This document shows positions 15,484 through 22,659 of a DNA stretch of 33,116 bases, piece after piece; within the stretch, counting starts at the first letter, position 1; every line of letters starts with the position of its first letter. Location of the stretch: positions 1 through 33,116 of the IMG/VR virus record IMGVR_UViG_3300021963_000407, one strand, 5' to 3'. This stretch comes from a virus. Both the position numbers and the translations under genes were made by a program. The notes under the pieces were generated by a model. That model did not search any database. It was not told where the DNA came from and saw only the letters and a list, made by a program, of their open reading frames with translations.

Positions 15484-15610
15484 CTTTTTTCTCCTTATTC
15501 AAATCATTCACTTTATATGTCCAAAGTTTAGCATAAAGAGATGGATGAGATCCTTTTAGAGTAATGATAATAGTTTCCAACTCTTTTTCTGTAATAGGAA
15601 GTGGAATCAT
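15470..15610 (-). CDS. Tiny protein, LPI-EL-TII family, copy B
   Basis: A 46-residue ORF (MIPLPITEKELETIIITL...) whose ATG overlaps the stop of copy A by 4 bases (15607..15610) and whose stop falls 14 bases inside uvsX. Its first 30 residues align with copy A: LPI-x3-EL-x-TII, then a small loop and L-x-KL. The pair look like a tandem duplication of a very small helical protein. Short proteins with a (T/N)-x2-EL-x2-I pattern are frequent in marine T4-like phages, with no known role. Its end carries the AAGGAG that serves as the uvsX ribosome site. Confidence 0.68.
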   Translation of the reverse strand: MIPLPITEKELETIIITLKGSHPSLYAKLWTYKVNDLNKEKKDGLS

Positions 15611-15771
15611 GCTACCATCCCATATTGTTCACGAAGTACCTTTTTATAAGGTAAACCCTGTTCTCGGAGTTCTTTTACCAGTTTAAGTTTTTGAAACAAT
15701 GCTGTGTCTCCACCAAGAGTCATAGCATTAATAATAGTATTCAGTTCTTGATCGTTAATAGGTAGATCCAT
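15607..15771 (-). CDS. Tiny protein, LPI-EL-TII family, copy A
   Basis: A 54-residue ORF (MDLPINDQELNTIINAM... ending EQYGMVA) between polymerase 43 and copy B. The ATG overlaps the polymerase stop by one base (TAATG at 15769..15773) and the stop overlaps copy B by 4 bases, a pattern that marks real coupled genes. It shares LPI-x3-EL-x-TII and a following L-x-KLK segment with copy B, and has an added basic tail (VKELREQGLPYKKVLREQYG). No function is known to me. Confidence 0.7.
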   Translation of the reverse strand: MDLPINDQELNTIINAMTLGGDTALFQKLKLVKELREQGLPYKKVLREQYGMVA

Positions 15772-18272
15772 TAGGCAAAGAATAGTTCAAGGTTTACAGT
15801 TTTTTCTATATTCCACCCAATCGTATCAAGAATAGATTTGAGCGGATCCACAAAACTCTTTTCAAATTGTAGTTCATAGTCAATGTATTTGTCAAGACCA
15901 AGTTCTTTTGGAAAATCTTGAATGAAAGAAATTACATTTTCCTGGATTATATTTGGTTTTTTAAGAAAGATATACTTAACTTTCTCACCATTAGAAATAA
16001 GAGAGTACTTATTAGTAAGTTTTTTGTCCTTTACATAATAATTAAAAAGAAGTGCTCCACGAATATGAATAGGGGTTTTTGGTGCATAAATGCTAGATGA
16101 TGAATGATACTTACGAACATCGGATGCTGTGCGAGGAAATGCAATCTGTTCGGGAGGTAAAGACTTAAACTCTTCACGGCACTTATCAATAAAGTTGATT
16201 ACATCTTCCTCCGTTCCACTCATCATCAGTTTGAGTCCATCTTTAATCATCTTACGACAAGGAGCAGGAGTAGAAGATTTAATTGCCTCGATACCCATAA
16301 TCTTGAGTTTGGGTTCTTCATAACGAACACCTTCACTATCCCACACATTCAGAATGTAACGCTTCTTGGCAGTCCAGATTCCACGCTCGGCAATATTCTC
16401 CCGCTTCATCTGCATCTTCTGATCATATGCATTTACATACGTCGCCAGTTCTTCGTAGCAACCTTCAATATATTTTTCAAGTTCCACTCGACACACCTTA
16501 TCAAGGAAAGAGACAATGTTCGTAGTAGTTGTCTCTCTCCCCTTGTATACACTTTGTACCAAAGGACCCATATTAAGATAAATGGAGTCAGTATCAGAAG
16601 CAATGACATAATCAACCTCTTTTGTTTTAAGAATCTTGTTTAGATAGGCATTCATCTTGTTCTCAATCCAACGGATTGATACTTGTCCTGACAAGGTGAT
16701 TGCCTCGGCATTTGCCAGTTTGTAATAACGAAAATACTGATTACCGATAGCACCATAAGCAGAGTTCAGTTGGATCTTACGCGCCATCTGAATGTTATTG
16801 CACCTAGCAATCTCTTTTACCAATTCTTTGTTCTTGGTTTTTTCATATTCTTGCTTTGCAGCAAGCATTTTCTTTTTATAGATGGTGCGATCCTGATAGA
16901 TTTTCTCCATCAGTTCAGGAAGAAATCCACGCACATCCTTACGGAACATTGCTCCGTTAGCACATACTGCCTTGTCTTTATATAACTCAAAAGTAAGTTC
17001 CTGATTCAGGATCTTATCAACGGTTACACTCGGATGTTTTTCATCCAAAAGAGTTTCTGGCGATATGTTGTACTGCATAATGAGGTGAGGGTATAGCGAG
17101 TTGAGGTCAAAAGACACAACCCAGTCATACTTTCCAGGAATAGGTTCTTTAACATAAGCACCAGCATACTTAGAATCTTTATCAGAACGTTCTTTGGGAG
17201 GAATTACAATGTTCCTCTTTTTCAGATAGTTGTAGATAATCGTATCCCACATTCTCACTTGATAAAATACATCTTCAAAGTTTACCTTTGCGTCATATGC
17301 CATAGTGAGAGCGAGTTCAATCAGTTTCATCTTGTCTTCTAATCGGTCAACAAGTTCCACGTCCTTAATGTTGTACTCTACAAATTTTTGCCACCCATTT
17401 GTATAGAAGTCCTTAAAGGTATCAAACTCAGAGTGGTCAAGTTTCTTCTGTCCAAGTTCAACATTGGCAATATGATCAAGACGATATGACTCTTGGTTTG
17501 TATAAGTAAACTTCTTATACAGATCAAGATAATCTAACTGGGAGATTCCACCAATGTCATAAGACAAATATTTACGACCAGAAATATAAGTTTCCTCTTC
17601 GGTAACAAGACCCCAGGGAGACATACGTTTCATTAATTTTTCACCTAGAACACGATCAAGGCGGCGAACGATATAAGGAATATCGTAAAGTTTACTGTTC
17701 CAACCAGTGATAACTTCAGGAGTATTCTCTTCAATCATCCACCAGTTGATGAAATCATTTAAAAGATCATATTCATTATTAAACCTTTTGTAATAGACAT
17801 TACCTTGGTTTAGTTTAAATGGTCCTTGTCCCCAAGTAATAATTTCCTTTGTTGAATAATCTTGAAGTGTAATCAATAAAATTTCTTCTGCTGCAGATTC
17901 TACATCTGGAAATCCATTCTCAGAAGCAACCTCAATATCAAGAGTAGTAAGTTTAATCTTGTTGATATCAAACTTTAGTTCTTCTTCGGGATATGTTTCA
18001 GAAATATATTGATAGATAAATCTTTCATTCCCATAAATTTTAAATCCCTCCACACCATCATATTTTTTAATAAAATCTCTGGATTCGCGCACAGAACCAG
18101 GTTGAACTGCTTCTACATACTCACCATTTAAAGTTTGATACCTAGTTTGTTTTTTAGCAGGGACAAAAAGAGTTGGAGAAAATTTCTCTCGTGTCATGAA
18201 ATGTTTTCCATTTTCATATCCACGGACCAAGAAATGATCCCCAACCATCTGGACGTTTGTGTAAAATCGCAT
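15771..18272 (-). CDS. 43: DNA polymerase, family B (T4 gp43-like)
   Basis: The replicative polymerase has 833 residues (T4 gp43 has 898). The 3'-5' exonuclease is intact: TLDIEVASENGFPD (Asp112, Glu114), TGWNSKLYDIPYI, and YNIKDVELVDRLE. The polymerase motifs follow in order: SFDLNSLYPHLI (motif A, near 386), NSAYGAIGNQYFRYY (motif B), and IASDTDSIYLNMG (motif C, near 557) with both metal-binding Asp. The C-terminus ends LELFFA, the kind of short hydrophobic tail that binds the sliding clamp gp45. The T4 translational-repressor domain at the N-terminus seems present in outline. It overlaps neighbours on both sides by one base. Confidence 0.97.
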   Translation of the reverse strand: MRFYTNVQMVGDHFLVRGYENGKHFMTREKFSPTLFVPAKKQTRYQTLNGEYVEAVQPGSVRESRDFIKKYDGVEGFKIYGNERFIYQYISETYPEEELKFDINKIKLTTLDIEVASENGFPDVESAAEEILLITLQDYSTKEIITWGQGPFKLNQGNVYYKRFNNEYDLLNDFINWWMIEENTPEVITGWNSKLYDIPYIVRRLDRVLGEKLMKRMSPWGLVTEEETYISGRKYLSYDIGGISQLDYLDLYKKFTYTNQESYRLDHIANVELGQKKLDHSEFDTFKDFYTNGWQKFVEYNIKDVELVDRLEDKMKLIELALTMAYDAKVNFEDVFYQVRMWDTIIYNYLKKRNIVIPPKERSDKDSKYAGAYVKEPIPGKYDWVVSFDLNSLYPHLIMQYNISPETLLDEKHPSVTVDKILNQELTFELYKDKAVCANGAMFRKDVRGFLPELMEKIYQDRTIYKKKMLAAKQEYEKTKNKELVKEIARCNNIQMARKIQLNSAYGAIGNQYFRYYKLANAEAITLSGQVSIRWIENKMNAYLNKILKTKEVDYVIASDTDSIYLNMGPLVQSVYKGRETTTTNIVSFLDKVCRVELEKYIEGCYEELATYVNAYDQKMQMKRENIAERGIWTAKKRYILNVWDSEGVRYEEPKLKIMGIEAIKSSTPAPCRKMIKDGLKLMMSGTEEDVINFIDKCREEFKSLPPEQIAFPRTASDVRKYHSSSSIYAPKTPIHIRGALLFNYYVKDKKLTNKYSLISNGEKVKYIFLKKPNIIQENVISFIQDFPKELGLDKYIDYELQFEKSFVDPLKSILDTIGWNIEKTVNLELFFA

Positions 18273-18535
18273 TATGTAGTTAATTCAAAATATTTGGAAA
18301 GTAGATCTTCAGTTGGATCTACAATTGTCAGTATACTATCAGAATGAATCATAAATTCAGTTTGTAAACTGAAAGTAATCCAAGGTTCTAATATAAAAGA
18401 ATTAGAGTGCTCTACAAGTTTAAATGGTTTAACTAGTTTACAATCTGGTTCACCTAATTCAGAACCAACTTCAATAACTTCAGTAATTAAAACTAAATCA
18501 TTCTTCAGTAGAAGACACTTTATCGTTTGTTCCAT
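18272..18535 (-). CDS. Sm-like small protein, copy 2
   Basis: An 87-residue beta-rich protein from ATG 18535 (MEQTIKCLLLKNDLVLITEV). It aligns with copies at 18498..18989 and 31898..32332: a strand pair at the start (LLLKNDLVLITEV), then K-x-VKPF, EPWITF, and LTIVDPTEDLLSKYFE. The layout of an opening two-strand hairpin with a (S/N)-G/D-(E/L) turn, a basic middle and a closing strand resembles an Sm/Lsm barrel; that is inference from pattern. The TTG at 18547 is an alternative start. It overlaps copy 1 by 38 bases and polymerase 43 by one base. Confidence 0.7.
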   Translation of the reverse strand: MEQTIKCLLLKNDLVLITEVIEVGSELGEPDCKLVKPFKLVEHSNSFILEPWITFSLQTEFMIHSDSILTIVDPTEDLLSKYFELTT

Positions 18536-18989
18536 CGGTACTACCAAGATACATTTCTTTTAAAGACTCCAGTTCTTCTGGAGAATATATTTGCGTAAGT
18601 TTTTCAAGATCTAAATTATTCAAATCAAGCTGCTCACGCAATTTTTGCATTTGATCATCACTTAAATTTGGAAGACCATTAGATTTGGGGGGATTAGTTT
18701 TCTCCAAATACATTGCTTCTAAACTTTCAATAGGATCCACAATAGTTATGACATAACTTGTTGGGACCGCGATCTCATCGTTTGGAGTCAAAAGAATCCA
18801 AGGACCTAGAGTAATTTGAACTTTATCATCAGTTTCTGAACTATCATCAGAAACTAAAAATGGTTTATTAATTGTGACTTTATGCGGTTTTTTAAACAGA
18901 TAAGCTATTGTCTTTTCTTCCGCAATTATTTCTCTAGCATCGGTAACAATTTGTTCACCAGATTGCAATAAAACTAATTTGACTGTCAT
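18498..18989 (-). CDS. Sm-like small protein with acidic C-terminal tail, copy 1
   Basis: A 163-residue protein from ATG 18989 (MTVKLVLLQSGEQIVTDA). The first 90 residues hold the Sm-like pattern: LVLLQSGEQIV, KKPHKV, LGPWILLTPNDEIAVP, VITIVDP. The rest (IESLEAMYLEK..., NLSDDQMQKLREQL..., SPEELESLKEMYLG) is a charged helical extension not found in copy 2, with an internal echo: SLEAMYLEKTN and SLKEMYLGSTD. The in-frame reading to 19040 crosses the terminator at 19024..19063 and is rejected. As a small Sm-like protein in the replication cluster it might act on RNA beside RegA, but this is a guess. Confidence 0.72.
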   Translation of the reverse strand: MTVKLVLLQSGEQIVTDAREIIAEEKTIAYLFKKPHKVTINKPFLVSDDSSETDDKVQITLGPWILLTPNDEIAVPTSYVITIVDPIESLEAMYLEKTNPPKSNGLPNLSDDQMQKLREQLDLNNLDLEKLTQIYSPEELESLKEMYLGSTDGTNDKVSSTEE

Positions 18990-19023
18990 TTTTAAGGTTC
19001 TTCCTTCATCCACTATAGCAAGA

Positions 19024-19063
19024 AAAATGGGAGGTGTCAACTGGATTTTGCCAGTTACCTCCC
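19024..19063 (-). terminator. Strong intrinsic terminator after hsp20
   Basis: On the minus strand a 7-bp stem (GGGAGGT with ACCTCCC) stacks on a 6-bp stem (AACTGG with CCAGTT) with a 3-base bulge and a 6-base loop, followed by ATTTTTCT. This is the largest hairpin in the window. It separates hsp20 from the genes leading into polymerase 43. Confidence 0.88.
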
Positions 19064-19109
19064 GTGCGCCGACGATATTTAAATATATTTAGACTTAAAA
19101 AATCGATAA

Positions 19110-19544
19110 TTAAAGATAGTCTTTTCTCTTGTGATGATCTGGTACAATTCTACCAAGAGTGATGCTCAAAAGCCCATCCTCAAAATCAACTGATCGTACT
19201 TCCGTATCATCAGAGAGTGTCCACGCTCTCTTAAAACTCCGTTGAGCCAAACCTTTGTGGATATAGTTGGACTCCGTTTCTTTATCTTCTTTTTGACCCT
19301 CCACAAAGAGTTTGCCATCTTGCGTGTAGACATAAACCTCCTTATTTTTAAATCCAGCGAGAGCAAGTTCAAGTCGTGATTCTACATTACTGACTTGAAC
19401 TAGATTATATGGTGGATAATTGGAAGTTGTTTCGTGAAGATGAAAAAGACGATCAAAGTATTCATCCATTCCAATACTATATTTATTGATCTTTTCCATC
19501 AGTGCAGGAAGATCCGCAGCAGTATACCTTGTAAGGTTAGTCAT
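19110..19544 (-). CDS. hsp20: Small heat-shock protein (Hsp20/IbpA family)
   Basis: The 144-residue protein has the alpha-crystallin domain: YPPYNLVQVSNVESRLELALAGF, VYTQDGKLFVEGQ, the strand LAQRSFKRAWTLSDDTEVRSVDFEDGLLSITL, and a C-terminal extension with RIVP (I-x-V/I type motif used in oligomers). The N-terminus holds FDRLFHLHE, as in IbpA. Family members bind unfolding proteins and hold them for refolding. hsp20 is a signature gene of T4-like cyanophages. Here it is flanked by terminators (19024..19063 and 19622..19646), has AAAGGGG before the ATG and a promoter-like region upstream, so it seems to be a single-gene unit that can be set apart from replication genes. Confidence 0.95.
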   Translation of the reverse strand: MTNLTRYTAADLPALMEKINKYSIGMDEYFDRLFHLHETTSNYPPYNLVQVSNVESRLELALAGFKNKEVYVYTQDGKLFVEGQKEDKETESNYIHKGLAQRSFKRAWTLSDDTEVRSVDFEDGLLSITLGRIVPDHHKRKDYL

Positions 19545-19602
19545 TATTGTAGCCCCTTTGTAAGCGAGTTTGTGTTGTGTGGACCCCGAAGGCGTCCTTA
19601 AT

Positions 19603-19616
19603 ATTATATATTCATA
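19603..19616 (-). promoter_or_regulatory. Promoter region of hsp20
   Basis: Minus-strand TATGAATA (one mismatch from the late consensus, 19609..19616) is followed at once by TATAAT (19603..19608), a perfect sigma70 -10 box. No convincing -35 box is seen. It lies about 60 bases before the ATG, between a terminator and a leader that contains a small GGAC...GTCC hairpin (19580..19596). Confidence 0.45.
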
Positions 19617-19621
19617 AACAA

Positions 19622-19646
19622 TAAAAAGAGGAGTGTTGAACTCCCC
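19622..19646 (-). terminator. Intrinsic terminator after regA
   Basis: GGGGAGT and ACTCCTC pair (7 bp with one wobble, 5-base loop) on the minus strand, followed by TTTTTATTG. It lies just past the regA stop at 19653. Confidence 0.85.
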
Positions 19647-19652
19647 ACTTTA

Positions 19653-20093
19653 TCACTCGGTATCCTCTACCTTTTTCTTTTTAGAACCAATATTGTACTT
19701 GGTTTCCAGAATCCAATCTCCTTTGTCCTTATAGGAAAGGACTTTGATTTGGTTGAGGGGAGCAATATCTTGAATCTTTGTAACATCTACAATCTCAATC
19801 AGACCCCAATCAGCAAGAAGTTGGGCAATACGATTACGACGCTGAACATCATTCACAGTAAGATTAGCGTGTTTGCCATCCAGAGCAAACAATTCTTTAA
19901 AGTGAACGAGATAATATCTACCTTGCTTGTGCAGAATATGGCAAGACTGATAGATTTTCTTTTCTTTTCTTGAAGCTACTCCGATACGGGTCAAAGTCTC
20001 ACGAACCTTCAAAAAGTCATCGGGTTCGTTAAGAATCACTTCCACCATTTGATCGGGCGTCCACTTCACTTCAGGTTCTTGAACGACACTCAT
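19653..20093 (-). CDS. regA: RegA translational repressor
   Basis: RegA binds mRNA near start codons of early genes and blocks translation. The core is close to T4 RegA: NEPDDFLKVRETLTRIG, KIYQSCHILHKQGRYYLVHFKELFALDG, RRNRIAQLLADWGLIEIVD and a final KYNIGS. At 146 residues it is longer than T4 RegA (122), with about 15 extra residues at the N-terminus (MSVVQEPEVKWTPDQ) and a basic C-terminal tail. The start at 20093 is backed by GGAGG 7 bases upstream, and the ATG overlaps the gp62 stop (ATGA). As in T4 it follows 62 directly, with a terminator behind it. Confidence 0.96.
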   Translation of the reverse strand: MSVVQEPEVKWTPDQMVEVILNEPDDFLKVRETLTRIGVASRKEKKIYQSCHILHKQGRYYLVHFKELFALDGKHANLTVNDVQRRNRIAQLLADWGLIEIVDVTKIQDIAPLNQIKVLSYKDKGDWILETKYNIGSKKKKVEDTE

Positions 20094-20473
20094 TTTGATC
20101 CTCCAGTTTCAAATTTCGATTTTATAAAAGTAAGTTGTTCTTTAGTAAGAATCCTCAAAGCTTGTTTTGCCTTCTCATTACTATATCCATAGTAACGTTT
20201 AACATAATCAAGGTCTTTGATTTTATCTTGTCGGAGCCAGGGAGAAAATCTCTTCTTTTTCCTCAGACTATTTATAAAAAAGTCATATTGAAGTTTCTTT
20301 GGAAGGAAATGATAGCGATTCATTTCATTCGCAAACATAATGCAATCAATATGACCTGATAGACAACGATTGATAATATAAGGAGCATATTCTTTCTCAA
20401 CTGAGGAATCTTCGTCAATCAGATGGTTCTTCGTTTGATTGATCGAGTTTAACCAATCTTTAAGTTCAATCAT
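20090..20473 (-). CDS. 62: Clamp loader small subunit (T4 gp62-like)
   Basis: gp62 joins gp44 in the complex that opens and loads the gp45 clamp. The 127-residue protein (T4 gp62 has 187) begins MIELKDWLNSINQTK, contains YAPYIINRCLSGHIDCIMFANEMNRY and YDFFINSLRKKKRFSPWLR, a pattern well known from gp62, and ends with a helix (NEKAKQALRILTKEQL). Its place before regA matches T4. The 8-base overlap with dam and 4-base overlap with regA show coupling. It differs from T4 in not being next to 44, because the methylase and two small genes lie between. Confidence 0.94.
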   Translation of the reverse strand: MIELKDWLNSINQTKNHLIDEDSSVEKEYAPYIINRCLSGHIDCIMFANEMNRYHFLPKKLQYDFFINSLRKKKRFSPWLRQDKIKDLDYVKRYYGYSNEKAKQALRILTKEQLTFIKSKFETGGSK

Positions 20474-21368
20474 CTAGAAGTCCTTCAGTTTTCAATCTAT
20501 TATAGTTATAACAACCATCAAAATTCAATTTAATTTTAGGTTCTTTAGTATAATTAAACAACAACAATTCCTTTCTACCTTTTTGCTCACGCATATATTC
20601 ACCAACCGAACGCATCGTATAAGTCAAATCAAACTCAGCAGCGTTCCAGTTCTTGAAGCGATCTTTTACAAGTTGATCAGAATTATAACTTACCAACTGG
20701 TCCATATCATTAGTGTCGCAGTCAGCAGCAAACTTATCGTGATCAAATCCTTTGTGCATTGATCCCTTACGCCCATAGAGATTATCCTTAATATCATAAG
20801 GAGGATCGAGATACATAAAAGCACCCTTGTTTCCATCCATCAGATAGTCGTATGAGTAATTAGTTATACGCCAATGTTCAATCAATTTAGAATACGCAGG
20901 CAATTTTTCAATCCCACGCATTGAGAAGTTGGAGTTGGAGGCTTGTTCTGAAAATGATGAGCTCTCTGTGAGACCACTGAAAGAACACTTATTAACAACA
21001 TAGAAAGCCACAGCACGATCAAGACTGGGCAAACTTTGGTCATTAATCTTCTCCTTACTTGCGAGGAATAGTTCTTTTGCGGATGCTGGATTGTTATGTA
21101 TTGATTTAAGATCTACCAGTTTATCCTTAAGATCAGAACCAAATATCTGGAGTTGTTGCCAGAAATTTACAAGAGGTTCATACAGATCATTCACCCAAAT
21201 ATCTAGGCTGGGATATTTCTTGGTGATGTGAATCGCAACACTTCCACCACCAAGAAATGGTTCGCGGAACTCATCATAGTTGCGTAGATCTGGAAAGTAA
21301 GGTCCCATCTTTTCACAAGCACGGGATTTTCCACCAGGGTATCTAAGGGGTGTCTTGAGGGATTTCAT
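20466..21368 (-). CDS. dam: DNA adenine N6-methyltransferase, Dam/D12 class
   Basis: This 300-residue enzyme transfers a methyl group from S-adenosylmethionine to adenine in DNA. The class marks are clear: TPLRYPGGKSRA (6-17), the AdoMet motif EPFLGGGSVAIH (36-47), VNDLYEPLVNFW, the catalytic DPPY (188-191) in MYLDPPYD, and the late region NWNAAEFDLTYTMRS. The target site, often GATC for this class, cannot be read from the sequence. It lies between clamp loader genes 62 and 44 with overlaps of 8 and 26 bases, which is an unusual place; T4 keeps 44, 62 and regA together. It may protect phage DNA from host nucleases or mark new strands. Confidence 0.93.
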   Translation of the reverse strand: MKSLKTPLRYPGGKSRACEKMGPYFPDLRNYDEFREPFLGGGSVAIHITKKYPSLDIWVNDLYEPLVNFWQQLQIFGSDLKDKLVDLKSIHNNPASAKELFLASKEKINDQSLPSLDRAVAFYVVNKCSFSGLTESSSFSEQASNSNFSMRGIEKLPAYSKLIEHWRITNYSYDYLMDGNKGAFMYLDPPYDIKDNLYGRKGSMHKGFDHDKFAADCDTNDMDQLVSYNSDQLVKDRFKNWNAAEFDLTYTMRSVGEYMREQKGRKELLLFNYTKEPKIKLNFDGCYNYNRLKTEGLLDD

Positions 21369-21564
21369 AATCTTGCGGATGATACTTCAAATATTCTCTA
21401 AAAGTGAGTTTCATTTCTTTCTGCGTCATACCACAATGCTTTGCGGCAGCAGGAACAGTCATTTTAGCACGAAACAAACCTTCATTTGCTTCTCTTACAT
21501 TTTCAGGAGTTGTCTTTACAGGAACCTCATAAAGAGATGCCCTATCAATTTTCAGCAGACCCAT
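21343..21564 (-). CDS. Small protein with a possible helix-turn-helix
   Basis: The 73-residue protein begins MGLLKIDRASLYEVPV and has a helical core (VREANEGLFRAKM) followed by TVPAAAKHCGMTQKEMKLTF, which has the spacing of a helix-turn-helix (AAAKHCGMTQKEMK). A DNA-binding role is therefore possible. It ends with a proline-rich tail (YHPQDYEIPQDTP). It overlaps dam by 26 bases and the membrane ORF upstream by 20, a compact arrangement. I recall similar small proteins near clamp loader genes of marine T4-like phages, with no named function. Confidence 0.72.
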   Translation of the reverse strand: MGLLKIDRASLYEVPVKTTPENVREANEGLFRAKMTVPAAAKHCGMTQKEMKLTFREYLKYHPQDYEIPQDTP

Positions 21565-21712
21565 TTACACACCTCACAACAATTTGAGTATTTTTAGTTG
21601 CTTCTGCCATCTCACGATAACCAGTTCCAACATAAATCTGTCCACCAACTACGGCAACGGCACAAGCACCCCAGAAAATGTAATACCATTTAGATTTTAC
21701 TTGATGTCTCAT
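21545..21712 (-). CDS. Small single-pass membrane protein
   Basis: A 55-residue ORF (MRHQVKSKWYYIF...) with a basic N-terminus, one hydrophobic segment (about residues 10-29, YYIFWGACAVAVVGGQIYVG) and a polar C-terminus. The charge pattern predicts the N-terminus inside. The ATG overlaps the gp44 stop by 4 bases (21709..21712). The pattern KWYYIFWG followed by GQIYVGTGYR is one I recall in small T4-like cyanophage proteins. Its role beside clamp loader genes is unknown. Confidence 0.75.
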   Translation of the reverse strand: MRHQVKSKWYYIFWGACAVAVVGGQIYVGTGYREMAEATKNTQIVVRCVNGSAEN

Positions 21713-22653
21713 TTGAATTCACACTCCACCATAATCTCAGTTAAGCAAGCAAGCATATTGATTTCTTGGTCTGCTACAAACGCACTCTGATACTGATACT
21801 TAGCAAGCACAAGCACAGCAGCAGGAATGCTATTGTTTTCAAGGGCGCTATAAAGAGCATCGTAAATACGGCGCAACAATAGAGTAGTATCATTGTCCAT
21901 ATTAGATACCACCCACTTCCGAACTTCAGGGAAGTTCTTTTCTTTAAGGTTTTGAAGAAGGTCATTTACAGCAACATCGGAAAAAGCAGCGAGAATTCCA
22001 GAATCAATTTGACCACCTACTGAGTATCTTTGACATTCGTTGAGGACTCGTCGCCAGTCTGGGAAGTGCTTATTGATAAGCTCTGCAAGTACTCTTTGAT
22101 CGAATTCGACGCCTTCCGCATCCAAGATGTTTTGTAAACGCTTGAAGAAGGATCCTGCCAGTGCGGTTTTCTCTTTCCCTTTGATTGAGAAGTCGATGAC
22201 TGCACATCGGGAGTGGAGGGGTTCGATGATTTTGTTTTTGTAGTTACAGGTGAAGATGAATCTGCAATTTCCAGCAAATTCCTCAATAAACGCCCGTAGG
22301 AGGAGTTGTACGTCGTTTCCTGTATTATCTGCTTCGTCAATGATGACGACTTTGTGTTTAGCATCTGACGAAAGCGAAACGGTCGAAGCGAAGTTCTTCG
22401 CATTGTTTCGGACAGTATCGAGGAATCTACCCTCGTCGGATCCATTGATGACATAAACATCTACCCCCAATTCATTGCAGAGTGCTTTTGCAACTGTGGT
22501 CTTACCAATGCCAGGAGGACCAGCAAGAAGCATATTTGGAATTTCACCCTTATTTAGAAACTCCCGAAACATAGTCTTGGTAGACTCTGGGAGAATACAA
22601 TCTTCAATTGTTTTAGGTCGGTACTTTTCAACCCAAATAAAATCACTGTTCAT
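21709..22653 (-). CDS. 44: Clamp loader large subunit (T4 gp44-like)
   Basis: gp44 is the AAA+ ATPase of the clamp loader. From the ATG at 22653 it has 314 residues (T4 gp44 has 319): WVEKYRPKTIEDCILP as in T4, Walker A AGPPGIGKTT (about 44-53), Walker B VVIIDEADN, sensor-1 RFIFTCNYKNKI, and the SRC motif (HSRCAVIDF) that marks sliding-clamp loaders and contacts neighbouring ATP. The frame stays open to a TTG at 22665, but the ATG aligns with the family and lies 2 bases after the previous stop. It shares an 11-base start region with gp45, possibly a RegA target. Confidence 0.96.
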   Translation of the reverse strand: MNSDFIWVEKYRPKTIEDCILPESTKTMFREFLNKGEIPNMLLAGPPGIGKTTVAKALCNELGVDVYVINGSDEGRFLDTVRNNAKNFASTVSLSSDAKHKVVIIDEADNTGNDVQLLLRAFIEEFAGNCRFIFTCNYKNKIIEPLHSRCAVIDFSIKGKEKTALAGSFFKRLQNILDAEGVEFDQRVLAELINKHFPDWRRVLNECQRYSVGGQIDSGILAAFSDVAVNDLLQNLKEKNFPEVRKWVVSNMDNDTTLLLRRIYDALYSALENNSIPAAVLVLAKYQYQSAFVADQEINMLACLTEIMVECEFK

Positions 22654-22659
22654 AATCAA
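22649..22659 (-). promoter_or_regulatory. Shared start-region 11-mer at gene 44
   Basis: TTGATTATGAA covers the previous stop (TGA), two bases and the ATG of gene 44. The identical 11-mer covers the ATG at gene 45 (23847..23857). T4 RegA is known to act on initiation regions of 44 and 45, so this is a candidate operator; inference. Confidence 0.4.

Noticed and set aside
18990-19040. Extended N-terminus of the Sm-like protein (reading to 19040)
   Set aside because: It covers part of the terminator hairpin, and the family alignment begins at the ATG at 18989.
19074-19093. Late-promoter-like TCTAAATA and TTTAAATA in AT-rich sequence
   Set aside because: Transcripts would run straight into the strong terminator at 19024..19063, and the distance to the next ATG is about 90 bases.
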